Shown: positions 35,683-48,699, numbered from the stretch's first letter. The stretch is 64,000 bases of DNA from Lactifluus volemus (GCA_022376515.1 WTXI01000066.1:115762-179761); one strand, 5' to 3'. The notes: generated by a model from the sequence alone, not told the origin. A program made the numbers and translations.

Positions 35683-36482
35683 TAACAGCCAGGCAACGGA
35701 TATATAGTAAATATAGTAAATAGGAACCTAGTTTTCGAGTGAAAAGTCCGATGGGGTCCGTAGTAGTAGAAAGATTTTGGACACGATGTGATAAAAGGGA
35801 AAGAGTAAGCGAGTAAAAGAAAAAAGAAAACGAAAGCTCTCGTGGTGAGGCAAAAGCCCTCGAGCGCTCGGTCAGCGGGGTCGGTCGACTTGGCTGAAAG
35901 TGGAAATTCGGTCGAAAAAGTGCTGGAAAGCTCGGGAAATCACTGGAGATGGACTCTTTGTTTAAAAAAAATTGGTAGATGGGTGAATCAGAGGGTTAAG
36001 AGCGTAAACGTGTTGTTTCTCCGTATTACGGAGCTTCAAGCATAATTGGGGTGAGGGTGAGACCACTTGGTCTAGCCAGGGCCGTCCAATGCCATCAATC
36101 GATGGAACGTGGCTTTACATAGTAAGGCATATACGCCTCGCGGCACAGTACAAATTTCCATGACATGGATCAGAATATCGTAATCGTTGTAACGTTTTTG
36201 TCTAACTTTCGTAGTAAATCCACTCCACACCAGCAAGGGCTGAAATAACCTCGCCTTGCGGTCAACTTGTGCATGCCGACGCCCCATCGGCTTACATATG
36301 ACGTTCCAAGGATACTGGTCACGAGAACCCGAGGATCGGATAGCCTGTCTGCGACCAGTCACCGATGAGCCATTCGACACAAGCGGCAGGTTGCGACCTT
36401 GTGAAAGGGCTTTCTACATCTGGAAGCGACGTGAGCGGATTAATGATTGGTACCAGAACAAGAAAGTTGATACCAGCGAACT
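35683..36482. other. Spacer between the DUF6699-type gene and the exosome gene
   Basis: About 800 bp that should hold the promoter of the gene at 34,415-35,682 and the 3' end of the RRP46-like gene. It is A-rich near 35,820 and 35,960. I see no coding region or clear TATA element. Confidence 0.5.
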
Positions 36483-37406
36483 CTAGATCTCTACTTTGGC
36501 ATCATCCGACTCCTCTTCATTAACCTTAAAGTCATCGCCACTTTGTGCGACATCCTCCAGTTCTTCTTCAGTGGGTTGACCCAGTGGAGGTAAGGAGTGT
36601 AAGCCACCCATTTCTGGGACACTCTGCTTGATTGCCTTCCAGACGGTCTCCGCGCCAGCAAAACCTAGGGCATGCGCACGTGCGAGTTCACCTTCGTCGA
36701 AGACGCTGCCCTTTGCATGCCAATTTGTCCATACCAGTTTTGCATTAGGCCACGTCGACGATTGCTGTGAGCCGCCGATCTCCGTGGCAAACAAAAAGGC
36801 AAAACAGCCACAGCCCAATCCCTCACGGGACTCGGTTTCGGAAGGATCAAGCACCAGAGACAACGCATCGTCTTTTTTGGAAGGACGATGCCACGAAACG
36901 GCGGCGGCGCAAACAACGCCTGTCATGGGTATGGACCCAGCGTTCAGTAGGGCCAGCGAGGATGCATTGATGCACGCTGCAATCAAGGAAGGCGAGAACC
37001 CGTCGACGGTGGATGGGGTGAGAGATTGGACCACGAGCTGGATGAGCGTCCTTGGGTTGCGGATGAGGCTGAGGGAAGGAGAGAGAAGTCCCCGCAAAGA
37101 TGCGGCGAGACACTTGGATTCTGTACCAGGAAGTGACGACAAGGGTCGGACATGGGCCTCGAATGTTGCCTTGGACGGTTGTTCAGACGCAAGGCGCACT
37201 TCGATAGGACCGGAAATCGAAGCGAGGGCTTTTGTATCGCCTTTATGACAGGTCTCTTGAGTGAGATGGGGAGAGCGCTTATACAAAAGGCAGGACATAC
37301 CGAAACCAAACCGCGCCGATCCGTCTACCCTTCCAAGCCTCTCATAAACGATATGGAGTGCTCTTATTTCTTCATTTCTTCTCCCATCAGCTCGCGAAAA
37401 GGTCAT
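36483..37406 (-). CDS. RRP46: Exosome core subunit, RNase PH-like, Rrp46 type
   Basis: Predicted ring subunit of the RNA exosome, which degrades and trims RNA in nucleus and cytoplasm. The N-terminus RADGRRNEEIRALHI and the following GSARFGFALASISGPIEVR are typical of the Rrp46/EXOSC5 branch of RNase PH-fold proteins. The second half keeps SLIAACINASSLALLNAGSIPM and later GFAGAETVWKAIKQS, ending with an acidic tail. A 72-bp intron (37,229-37,300, GTATGTCC..AAAAG) is removed to give exons 37406-37301 and 37228-36483. The intron has no stop in frame and its length is a multiple of three, so retention would add 24 residues. In the eukaryotic core the subunit is thought to be structural rather than catalytic. 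Family fairly sure. Confidence 0.85.
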   Translation of the reverse strand: MTFSRADGRRNEEIRALHIVYERLGRVDGSARFGFGMSCLLYKRSPHLTQETCHKGDTKALASISGPIEVRLASEQPSKATFEAHVRPLSSLPGTESKCLAASLRGLLSPSLSLIRNPRTLIQLVVQSLTPSTVDGFSPSLIAACINASSLALLNAGSIPMTGVVCAAAVSWHRPSKKDDALSLVLDPSETESREGLGCGCFAFLFATEIGGSQQSSTWPNAKLVWTNWHAKGSVFDEGELARAHALGFAGAETVWKAIKQSVPEMGGLHSLPPLGQPTEEELEDVAQSGDDFKVNEEESDDAKVEI

Positions 37407-37469
37407 CTAGGCAGAGCGTCGTCGATGGCGGTCCGACTTGCGCTTCCAGCGGAACCGTGACTTGATTTT

Positions 37470-37499
37470 GTCACATGTCACAGTGTGTGACCATGTGAC
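37470..37499. promoter_or_regulatory. Imperfect palindrome of two CACATG-type boxes upstream of RRP46
   Basis: GTCACATG (37,470-37,477) and CATGTGAC (37,492-37,499) face each other about 64-93 bp upstream of the RRP46-like ATG. The TCACATG word resembles bHLH E-box sites. A regulatory role is inferred from position only. Confidence 0.4.
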
Positions 37500-39482
37500 A
37501 CACCAACACACATCCGACGCGTTGCTGCCACGTTTTTCCTCGCCCACTCGCATTCAATGCCTGCTCTCCTCAGTTTCCCAAAGTGGTGTCACTACTCAAG
37601 AAGGCGATGGCGAGTTAGTGTTTCCAATATGCTCTGAATGACTTTTGACATACTGTACGTCAGACATTGACGTTACACACACAGGGTCCTTTTATGACGT
37701 ACCTGCCCTAAGCGAGGGCAATTTCCACATCTCCTTTGATTGGTTCAACCTGGCCAGTGCAATATAGCAAATATATGCACCTCGTCTCACAGCTGCGCTT
37801 GTTGTCAAGGGAAAGTTCTACACGCGAGTCAGCTCTAGCGAATTGGAACGAACGAGGCTCGCTAGTTTTGCACACGTGCTGCTCTATATTGACCTGTTAT
37901 GAGCCTACATGTCTGACTCGGACATGTTTAATTGTTCTGCGTTTCCATTTCTGTTCGCCTAATTGTTCGTCAATCCTATTGTCTTTGGCACCACGCCATC
38001 AAATCTAGTCCCTTTCCAGCGAAACAGTGCAGTACGGAATTCTCCGTCATCCAAATTTGTCTCATTATACTTCTTGATTAGGAAATCGACACCGCATGGG
38101 AAATTGAGATTTCCTTACTCGCCTTCCCCTTTGTGTTCCAACTTGGGCTCGCAGGCACTATGGAGCAGGGCAACTGGAGTCATGCTGAAATCTATAAAGC
38201 TCCTGCGGTTCGTGATCCATCATTTCCCGAACCTCACGCACACCTCCTCAATACTATGCATGTCGAAAGGTAGGAAAGCTGTTTGCGAATACCCATTTCT
38301 GTCCTCTTTCTGCACCGTAACCTCCGCGACGAGGCGCTGCGGATCCTTCCGTGCATCGTTATCTCCCTCTATCTGGACTATAGATTGGCCATGGCATATT
38401 TCGACTTCTAGCATCCATGTGGTGATCATTCCTCACATCATTTTACGGGCTGTATTCTGTCCATGCGCCTGTGTGCTCCTCATTCTTCGTCGCAGGATGC
38501 TTTCCTAGATGCCCCACCTACCGCTTTCCCCCAGGGTAGTGCCCTCCCGCACCTTTCGTTCATGGTTGCTCGCCCATTGATCATCCAATGTATTGTCTTA
38601 TTGCCCCAATGCCTATCCCGGTGGGGTAAATTTCCAGCGTTACCGAGCCATGATGTTCTCTTGGCCCGTAGCCCCGGGCTTTTCGAGCCCGAACCCTTAC
38701 GCTTAGCACGGTTCTGGCCTGTGAGGAGGACTCCTCTTCTAGGCATATTATCTCAATGTTCCTGAGTCGTCCTCGGCGTTTTCGATCATCCCTCCTTTAC
38801 GCGCTTCTCGCTCATCTGATGCAATACCCCTCCATTTCTTACCCCAAACCTTAGATCTTCCTTCAACATCAAGTCACAGTAATTTGAAATTTTGTGTTTG
38901 GTCATGCATCTTCAATACATCAATGCGTGAGTAACGATCCTCGCGAAGTGCGTCTGCCACTATTACTGGCCTCGCAGCCATCCAAAGTGACCCAAGAGAC
39001 CGTGCAATCCTTATGACAAACCCCAAATTTTTCGTCAGACCACTTCGGGCCATGTTCCCGAGCGGAGCTTTCCAACTTCCCAACTTGTTCCCAGCCCTGG
39101 GACGCCCAGGTTCCCATGTGCAAAGTTCATATGCCGTAATTTCTCGTCTATTGCCGTGTGCTCTCGTCATCTGACACGGGTTATCTAACAATCGCCGGCG
39201 GTCACCAATGGAAGGCCCTCCATCCATCAGATGTTCGGCGTCATCACGCCACCACCCTTGTCATTCTAGTAACCACGGCAAGTATTTACAAATAAATTTT
39301 CCATCAAAATGCAATCGTATACAGGAAAGTGACGGGATCGTCGGATAAATGATACAACTGTGGGCAGTGTGCTATCCACTACCAAGATATGATACAACAG
39401 AGAAAACGCCATTATCGCTACATGCATGTTGTTCGAGGATATTCAACAAAACACAAGTTGGGGGGGAGATGACGAGCCGTGG
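37500..39482. other. Spacer without a supportable gene
   Basis: About 2 kb between the exosome gene and the 3' end of the HMG-box gene. Several frames of 60-180 residues exist, but none shows a known motif or plausible exon structure. Confidence 0.5.
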
Positions 39483-41128
39483 TCAGAAGCTGAAAACCTG
39501 GGGAATGGGTGCGAACATATCCGCGGAACCAGCAACGTTCATGTTCGCCACTTCTGGCATGGTAAACTCGTGATTGAAGAACTGATGAATTGACCCTTTT
39601 GAAGTTGAATGAGGATAGTGATCCATAGAATGTGGTACATGTATCAGAGGATCGCTTCCAAGTCCCTCTTGGGCGTGACCAAACTTGACGGCGTCACACG
39701 AATCAAAGTGAGCCGCCATGTTGTATGATGGATCGAACACTTCAGCAGGCGGTGCCGGCACCGCCTCCGTAGGTGAAAATTGTCCCGCTGAGTAGCTGAC
39801 TGGTGTACATGGTGAACTAGGGAACGGGGATGACGACCACGACTCCAAGAAGGACAAGTCGATCTCAAGGGGTGATGCGAAGGATCCAGGTGCGCATGAT
39901 ACTGCTCGTGTTTCCGCACTGAATGGACTATACAGCCCAGCGGTCGGTGGGGGGCTGAGAGGGTCAACAGGTGACTGAATGCATGCTGCTGGCGCTTCAT
40001 TGAAAACGAATGTGCTCAAGTCCTAAGATGAAGAACAACGTTAGCCATCACGCGCCACACGCAGAGATCCGCAGCAACTTACAAGAGAAGGTTTGTTGGT
40101 AACGAATGCGTCGTCAGTAGAGCTGACGGGAGGAAGAACGAGAGGAGGCATGTCGTTCCACACGCTATCGCCGGGTGTATCGACAATGTTGGCAAAGGGC
40201 GAAGAGCAAAAGACGGACGACGGAGAGGAACCAATCACAGACTCTTCCGCATCTATGGGAGAGGATGGTCGCGACAAGGTCGGTTGGGAGCTGGAGGCCC
40301 TGAGATGCCGAGAAGACGGCCTAGGGTCTGTTCGCAAGAACGCGGGAGCGGAAGGGTCTGTATCTGGCGCCGGTTCCGACAGAGATCGTCGGAACGAACG
40401 CGCCGTGATGGGTGTGTCAAAACGAGTGACGACGGTGGGAATGTGGCTCTTGTCGAATTCTTCCATTGCCGCCTCGAGGTCCACACCCTTCTTGCCTTCG
40501 ACGAGGTACTGAGCGATCTTGGCGCACCGCTTCATATCCTTCGGCCCAACTTCGCGCACCTTGCGTTTTTCATTGGTGCATTTGCTTTTCACGTGGGTAG
40601 GGCGGAACGCGTAATCTGGAAACTTGCGTTTGTGCTCGGCCTGGGCGACCTTGGCTTTGGTATGCCAGATTTGTCGCTCCTCGTGAGGCATGTTCTGCCA
40701 CGTGAGCCCAATGATCTTGGAGAGGGTACTGTGGTTGGTCTCGACCTCCGTCGAGACGTGACGACTTTTAATGAATGACGAGCGGAAAAGGATGAAAGCA
40801 TTGGGCGGGCGGGGTATATAGTCATCCCCTTTCTTCTTTCCATGGCCAGGCTTCCTAGGCCCTGCACAGTCTTGGGTGGAAGGGAAGAGTGACGGTGGTA
40901 AGTCAGTACCCTCGACGGAAGGCTCCTCCGCGAATGTTCCCGGCGTAACTGCAGGGGCGAAGGCAAACTGTTGGGGAACGTCGAGGGACTTTACGGGATC
41001 AGTCCACGTGAGTTGAATGGCTATGGAAGATGTGGTTAGGTATGAACGTGATGCGCAATGAGGAGATGGCGCTCACCATCTACCTCCTCCTTTTCCTTTT
41101 TAAGGGAACGCGTTCGCTCGGCAGGCAT
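39483..41128 (-). CDS. HMG-box transcription factor (MATA-HMG type)
   Basis: Three exons: 41128-41077 (MPAERTRSLKKEKEEVD), 41020-40083 and 40022-39483, with introns of 56 and 60 bp that keep the frame. An HMG box occupies about residues 88-158: RPPNAFILFRSS at the start, then NHSTLSKIIGLTWQNM and KVAQAEHKRKFPDYAFRP. The PNAFILFR start and KFPDY-FRP end are typical of fungal MATA-type HMG boxes, which bind DNA in the minor groove and include mating-type and fruiting regulators. The rest is Ser/Pro-rich with no other domain and ends QVFSF. No homeodomain or pheromone receptor gene is nearby, so this is not evidence of a mating-type locus. The target genes are unknown. Confidence 0.85.
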
Positions 41129-44100
41129 GCTCACAAAAGAGTGCAGATGGAGATACAAGGTATCGCGCAAAGAGGACTGGATGGGATGGCTTATTTCGGG
41201 GGGTACGGAAGACACATGTACGAGAGACTCATGTCAGCGCAATACGCTTTATAGATAACACACCCCCCCGCGAGAGCTGAAGAGGTCAGCGCCTTCCTAT
41301 GGGAGGCGGACACGCGCTTATTTTCCAGGGGACTTGCCACATACGAATGACAATTTTACTGATTTCTCGCTAACTTACGCACAAATTCCCTTATTCCGGC
41401 TCGGCGCCCAATTGCCCGACCTTCCTATCCTTAATGAGATAATTCCCCTCGGCCCTCCGGCCGCGACCCTCCCCCAAAGCGAAGTGAGTTGATGGCGATT
41501 GGAGGCTAACCCTTGGCTGAACCCCCTTTCGGTCTCTGTGGGAAAACCATCACTCGCCACCTTTTTCTACCCATCACATCTCAGTAAAGTACGACGAACG
41601 GGAGTAAGCTGTGACCAACAACGTCCCACGAACTAAAATCAATTGATTTTTCTAATGAGAAGGCCCGTTTCCTATTTCTGAACGACTACGAGGTGAATAC
41701 AAGCCCTTCTTAGTCTGCATTGTATTTTCCTTGTTTCTTTCTTTTCAGTTATGGGGACACGGCTTGACACGGCCTGACACTAAGACACTTACGGCGCTGA
41801 TTAGCCCCATCGAGATCTCGAAAATAGCCTCCGCTGCCGTCAGAGACATGTCTCCCCTCATCGTGACAGTTTTCTACTGTAACTTAATGATGCCCCCACC
41901 GTATCCATGGTGCGGGATTTAAACCTTCTGGAACGAACGTTCGGGAAGGCTGGACGTTCCCGCAATATCTGCGATAACTTTTGAGGATTTTCTCTCTCCG
42001 GACGCGATCTGACCGGTCCCTCCGAAGTGCCCTGGGGCCAGCATCTAGGGTTCCGAACTTTAAAAATCAAGGTCCATTGGGATTCCCGCTCTTCTGCTGG
42101 TCGAAAGTGACCGTTTCTCTCATCGTATCATCTTGTTCTCGACCGCGGAGCGTACAGATGATAATGTTGATTAGTAAAAAATCGCTCTAGCGAATTTGAT
42201 CAAATTATCTTCACCTCCGTCCAGTAGTATTTGCTGTGTGTCTCATTTTATGCCTAGAGCATTAATGCGTGGTAATTCTTGAATCAAATCAGGTATCTCC
42301 TTGGACTTTCTTCACATTTGGGCATAGAATGTCGCGAAGTATGCGGAAATAAGCCATGAGGCAGAAATTTCGTGACGAAACGGACATCTTATCCGAGCTG
42401 GTATTTCCCGATCGTACGGAAATCTTGATGAAAAACCTCCGGAATAAGATACTTGCTAATTAAATTGTATTATGTCAGATTTACATAACAACATCGACAA
42501 ACTCGGACCATATCTTTGCTGATGAGTAATTGAAATTTGATGAATGCTAGCTGTCGGAGACAGCAAGAACTGGACCGGCACGCTGTTCATAGCTCGTGAA
42601 TCCCAGCCACTTGTATCGGATAACGTGAAAAGGCGTACCACCCTCATTGACGGCTTTAGACGTTCCGGTAGGTATGTCGAGGGGAACGGAAATGACCCTA
42701 TAATTGCCATTTTACATCAATTTTCCCATCCTTTTCACTATGGTAGTAGTCTCTTCATTTTCCTTCCTTCAAAGAAAGTAGAGCTTTTCAATGAGTTCTT
42801 AACCTTACGCCGCAAGGGACAGAGGGACCATTAGCATCCAGTTGGGTAATGACATAGAACTTGAGCCAGTGGCAAGAATGCCGTCAACTCCTATTCCCAA
42901 GGCGTAAAGCTCTCAGGCTTGTATAAGCAAGAATCTCTTGCACTGGCAGATCTTGTTTCAAGGCCCAAGAGTGTGGGGTAGTGCCTGAAGTACCCTGCGT
43001 GTGCAACGGCGGTGTTAGCATAGTACATCCTTCAAGCCCACTCGACAACGAGCAATGTCTATGGTGAACTCCCAAGTGGCCTGCTTCGAAAACAGGAAAG
43101 CCCCTGGTCCCTTGAGCTTAAATTGCTTTGTCCACAGATATACAACTCAAAGGACCCTCCGTCGTTCATTATAATAATGAAAAAAAGTGAATGAACGAGG
43201 GGCAGCTTCTAGTGGGAACGTGGGCTATCCATGCGAGGAGATCCTGAATACCTTGTCAGTCAGGAACTTACCTTGTATTTCCCGGCGTCCAACCGGAATC
43301 AACTTCTGGCGTGGCACGTGCATCTCAAGAAACGGCGGGCGGTTCAAGTTGGGGCTTCTGTTCCATAAGTGCGTGCTCGCGCGTTCGGGCGATCCATAAA
43401 CTTGGTTTTAGTGGCGGTCCCGAAAGGCGATAGCTGAAGGAGGCCGTGGGCAAAAGCGGGATTATTGCGCTTCCTTGGGACTGATCTGCCTAACTTACTT
43501 GAGATAGATAGCTTTGCAACCCCTGGGGGGGGTCAAGCGTAATATCCTTCTCGTCAAAACTCCAACACTAACCATCTGCACCCACGCCCGTTCATTCTGT
43601 TGTCGGGTTCTTGTGGTTCTTGTGGTTCTTTGCGCCCAGAAGAGTGCGCGTCGAGAGGGCGCTGAACCAATTTGTCTGCTAGGCGTGCACAGTACATGTC
43701 AACAAACGGGGTTGTTGTTGCGAGGACACTTTGATAAGAAAATAGTAGCACACCAAAATCGCTTGAGCGAGGGAAGAATGGAGCCAGGAATTCAGGTTGG
43801 CGCGCAGAGGCGCAGTGCGAGAGGGAGGAATCCACGACCCCGGGGGTCGCCGAGCAAATCGTCCCGTGGCGCATTTTTCAAAATTTGATAGCTCCGGGCT
43901 TCGGGTCCGCCTAGCCAGTATCGGGCGCTCGAGGGCGATCAGAACACTAGATGTCGATGTCAGCGTCTGCGTGCTCATCAATTAGGGCACTCAGGAACGG
44001 TGAAAGGGGTATTGGGTTGTGAAGAGTATGAAAGTGGAGCTGTGGCCGCAACGGATGACAGTCCCATGCGAAGGGTACGGCTGCGTCGGTTGGCCAAAAA

Positions 44101-47100
44101 TGATTAGCGACGGATCAACGTCAGACTAAAAATCTGACTTCTAGGCTTGCTTCTAGGTCAAATCAGACCCAAGTGCCTACTGTAGGCCTGATCCATACGT
44201 TGCTGCGACGTTTGACGGAAAAAAAAAGGTAATAATTATCACATCATATCTAGGGAACATAGCATCACAACGTTCCGTGTGATTGGCACTCAACACATAA
44301 CCCTAATTTTGGAATGGCTCGCGCGGAATCACTCGAGGTCTAATCGCCGTTTACTGCGAAAAGAAAAACAAGAATGGAGGCTATTTCTACTGTGCAATAT
44401 GTACTGTATCAAATCTCGGTCGAGACAGATATTGACACATCACGATGCACGTACAAGTACGAAGTGACAACCAGACAGCTGTGTCCAGACCTGCTCCGGA
44501 ATGCTCGATCGTCAAGATGCACCATTCGTCTTTCACCATTGAGGGTAAAAACACACGGGCTCGCGAATCCCGGATTGTCCTAATTTGAAAATCGGTTGAA
44601 ACACCGTCCAATTGGGGACGTGGGAAAGCCGCCGGGAAAGCAATCCGCGCGTGCCATCTAGCCGTCGAGTAGGGAACGGTGACATGTGAGATCTGGGCTA
44701 GGACTAGAGAACCATACAGAATGAAGAAAAAGATAGCTATGGGGGTATACGGCGTAGTTGAATCTGGGAAAAAAAAAATATCAGAGAGATTTGACATAGT
44801 TACGAGAGCCCCGGAGGTCAATATTCCCGGAGAGTTGACTGGTTGGAGGCCTTGAGCAGGCACACATCAAATTTCTCTGTGGGCAGCAGAAAGACGGGCA
44901 AGGGCGTCACCTGGGGGTTGCTTGGGCGCGTTATGTGCTCAGATGTGGGGTAGTCATGGGGTTTCCACAACAACTGCCTTCCCTCCTTCCTGGCTGATAA
45001 GTGAGCAACCAGGGGAAAGACGATGCACTTCCACTGGTGAAGGAAAGAATGGCATACTTGGGACACGCCTCTTTCTTCCCATTGACAAAAGAACCAGTAT
45101 ATTCCCAACATCACAGACTCCTCGTCAGCGCTATGCTCTAGAATATGCACTCATAAGAAGATACACTGGCGGTCTCGATAGCGAGGAGAAGGGTTGCATG
45201 AAATTTTCGCCTCATAGGTATTGCTTTCCAGGAGAGAAACACGCATGTCACAAGTAGAAGACACCCCCCGCAGACACCTTGTGTCCTGCAGTCTGCACGT
45301 GGTGTGCATGCGTGCAGAAAAACTAACATAGAACAAGATTCTTGGGGGTGCCTTGCGGCCTTGTTTTCCCGGGACAGCCGTGACTAAGGGAAATTGAGAT
45401 GGGGCGCAAGGTTTACGGGCCCCGTAGTTATGACATAAAATTTCAAGGAAAAAGAATAACTTTGGTGGTGTGAGTGTCTCATGGCTGTGCATCCGCGGGG
45501 AACGAAGGCAGAGTATTTACTGTCCCTCACTGAGAATCGACGAGTGTACTGGACATTAGGTCCGAGACCAGTCACTGTGTGTTGCAGAGAACCGAGCGCC
45601 CTCGAATGTGAAGGTCCGGCCAAGTCGGACACGAGGCAGTTGAGCGTGTCATTAGAAGTCAAAGAACCAAGGTTTTTCTTTAATACCTTGATAACGTGCT
45701 GAAAATCCCCTGACCTGATTGAACGGAACACTCTTTCATTACTTCATCACAAAACCTTCCCTGAAGATGCGATAAATGCTCTGCGATTTATGAAATCGAT
45801 CAGCAAGGGCGGGTGCTACCCTGGGAAGTTTTCTTGCGGGCACTTCCTTCAGACACAGGTGCCGTCAGTTCCATACCGATCTGGTCGCAACTGAACGATG
45901 AAGTACTTTGAACTTTGAACTTTACAAGGACGAACATAATCTGACCAAAAAAGAGGAAATCTGGAAATTATAGCTACCGGGTCGCGGTAGGTAGGACTGT
46001 TTTTGCGGCGGCCCGTTCACCCGAACTGCGTCCGCGTTTCTCCATCGCAGCGTTGAGGACGCGACTCGAAAAATCATGCTAAATCTTGGCAGAAATTTTT
46101 TATTTTCTATCAAAATGTGGCGGAAATAGGCGTTGATCAGCAAAGCATAATCTCTCCAATCAAAATCCAGAGACCGGGTGCGCGCCCAGCGAGAGGAACG
46201 GTGGTGGTGGTGGTGGTGGTGGTGGTGGTCCTGCCAAGGTAGCATTAACGCTACCGTACCTTACACCGGGCAGGTTACAACAACTACCATATCCGAACCT
46301 CGGTCGGGGGCAACGCCAAATCCTAACGGGGAAATCTGTATTAATGGGCGCAAGCGTTGCGCAATCTGTCTAGCATACCTTATGTCGTCAGAGCGTAACC
46401 TTACTGACAATTACTGTAATCGTCTGAAAGGCAAGGGGGTTGACAATGACGGCGTCCTCCTGTCGTGGTGTCTAGTGTCCGTGAACACCCCGGAGGTTCT
46501 CCGTACCGCGAATCGTCTCGTTTATACTTGCTCAAAGTTAGCCCGCCGCTGCGTATCGCAGGCGTCTACAGCTACTTATCTCTCCGGGGCGCCGAAGAGG
46601 GTTAACAGCTAGCCGCCCAGACATCCACCACATCGGACCGTGTGAGCCATGACGCCTCTGGGCCTCAGACGAACGGGTGATTATGGTGAGGGGGCGTCCT
46701 GACCATCCACAGTGTTTCAAAGTAGCCCTTTCCTGTGGCGCTGATAGCAGCATGCCGTAGCACAAGGTGCATGTAACCTGTTCTGGTAAGCGTACGCCTC
46801 TTCTTCTAAGAGACCTTAGGTCGCCGTCTGTCTGTGTGGCGCTGCATCACCACTGAGTGGAGTATGGATCCCCCTGTGGGCCTTTGAGATCTGCTAGTTC
46901 ATCTTAGTTGACATCGTAATAGCCCAGAAAGAACAAGAATGGTCACGACGGTCTGTTCCTCGCGCCGTCACAAATGCCGTACAGCCCCACACAGACGCAT
47001 CCTTTCGTCTGGGTTTAGCGCCAAGGAACATGCACAGTTCTTTGCACCTTCCTCTTCCTCTTGTCCTTGTTGTGCAACGCAGGGTACGAACTCTCTGGAT

Positions 47101-47287
47101 ACTTCCCAGGTATTTCGGACAGAATTTCTGTTTTGCCACATTATTCAGGTCCCGTTTAATGATGGCATCCAGTAATGTTTTGGGGGACTAAAGCAGAACA
47201 AGCGTCTGATTATATCGATTTAGGCTGACATACATACAGAGACCGGAGTCACTAAAAACCCAACGAGTCGACAGTTGTGAGGCTGCA
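41129..47287. other. Long stretch without a supportable gene
   Basis: About 6 kb. Scattered frames (for example 43,514-43,888, 44,387-44,863 and 46,178-46,612) lack recognisable domains. Small tandem repeats are seen at about 43,605-43,630 (TTCTTGTGG units) and a (GGT)n tract at about 46,200. I find no tRNA or rRNA gene. Confidence 0.5.
46200..46230. repeat. (GGT)n trinucleotide microsatellite
   Basis: About ten GGT units in a row within a gene-free region. Confidence 0.9.
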
Positions 47288-48518
47288 CTAGGTTGTCGGG
47301 CTTCCATCTACACTGTTTGGAGGACCCGACACGCTCTTTGGTGATGTGCTACGCATTGTAGGCTGTGGAGGGGTCTGCGGTGTTGCGGGTGACTGAAGCT
47401 GAGACTGGCGGCGACTGTTCCGCTGTGAGCGAGCCGATGGATTGAAATGCCCACACTTTGGACAAACGTATTCTACCAAGGCAATAGTCATGTTCAAGGT
47501 CGCTCATTATGACAGAAAAGCGTGCGTACGTGCGTCTTCCCACATTTCTTCTTTCACGAGCCCGTTGTGAGCGAAACATTTCTGGCAAATGAGAGCGTAG
47601 CGTGACGCCACGGCATTCACTGGTTCATCGTCTCCAAGAAGCGCATCGGCGAGCTTGTCATACCAGAGTTTGCGCGGAGGCGGTAGGGGCTGTTGTGATG
47701 GCTCTGCCCAGAAGAGACGGCCGGATAAGGCTCACAAGATAAAGAACGACAATTCGGGCTACGTACGTGCAAGTTGACTCTCTAAGCCCGGGGAGATTGG
47801 AGTGCGAAGGTTCGCGGGTGTATTCGCGGGCACTGCTGATACCGCACGCTGTGGTGTCACTGGTAGGTGCTGAGGTTGAGGGCGAGACGACGGTCCACCC
47901 TTCGGGCCATCCTCATAACGCTCCAGGAGCTCACGGGTTTCATCGTAGTTTGTCATTTTCTTGATTTCTTGGACCTTTTTTCGCCGCGCGAGCTTCAGTG
48001 CTGCCAAACTCTTCTCTAAATGGCGCAAAGAGTGAGCGCCGTAAGCACGAGGCTCAGACGATGCCACCAACCTTCTGCACTCCCTTTGCGGTTAAACCAT
48101 AACTGGACGATGCGGCGACTGAAGAGAATTCTAGAAATTCGGTTGAGTCGTGTGTGCAAGACTGGTAGACGTATGACGTACATAATAGGACCAAGGATAA
48201 CCAGAAAGCCCTTGATGGCTTTTTCCACTTCGCTATTGGTCCTGTACTTGGTCATCCAAGGAAGCAACTGGGCATACCATAAACCAAGATAGGCACCCCA
48301 ACCCGCAAAAGTATACATGGTGACGAGTAGAGTAGCACGTCTCTCGCGGAGGCGGATCTCATTTAGCCGCGTTTCGCGCTTCTGGATGTCATGGGCGAAA
48401 GATGCGAGGATCTGTCCAAAATCTTCAGGTTGCTTCTGCAAACAAACAAAAGCTTAGACACGTATCCATGAAAAGGTGTTGTCTCACAGACCTTTTTGAA
48501 CCAAGTAAGGAGGCCCAT
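47288..48518 (-). CDS. LNP1: Lunapark-family ER junction protein
   Basis: Lunapark stabilises three-way junctions of the tubular ER network. The start at 48518 gives MGLLTWFKK, and a 56-bp intron leads to KQPEDFGQILASFAHDIQKRETRL. Exons: 48518-48492, 48435-48072, 48015-47767, then two more to the stop at 47288. Two membrane segments follow the first coiled region (about residues 45-70 LVTMYTFAGWGAYLGLWYA and 85-105 FLVILGPIMYVI). A charged coiled coil comes next (EKSLAALKLARRKKVQEIKKMTNYDETRELLERYE). The lunapark zinc ribbon closes the domain set, with Cys pairs in YALICQKCFAHNG and YVCPKCGHFNPSARS split by an intron. The gene is intact in every exon. It is divergently arranged with the polymerase gene; the two ATGs are 181 bp apart and share one intergenic promoter region. 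Confidence 0.93.
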
Positions 48519-48699
48519 GGCTGCAGGTTAACGGGACGTGAACCGAGACACGACCTGATGACAGCGAGCCGAGCACGTGTTTACGGACCGATACGGCCCG
48601 ATAAAGCCCGCTTCACGACAACTTTTTACGGTCCCTCTCACTCTCGACACAACACAGGAGCGAGTGAGTATATGCGGATGTCTGCAGTAAAAGAACCGG
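48519..48699. promoter_or_regulatory. Shared divergent promoter region of LNP1 and MIP1
   Basis: Only 181 bp separate the two start codons, so both promoters and 5' leaders must lie here or overlap the genes. No clear TATA box is visible. Confidence 0.5.

Noticed and set aside
36628..37248. 206-residue open frame on the plus strand
   Set aside because: Antisense shadow of the Rrp46-type gene.
39483..41128. HMG-box gene as part of a mating-type locus
   Set aside because: Basidiomycete mating loci are marked by homeodomain pairs or pheromone receptors; neither is seen nearby.
46178..46612. 144-residue frame beginning with a Trp run
   Set aside because: The Trp run is the (GGT)n microsatellite read in one frame; the rest has no recognisable domain.
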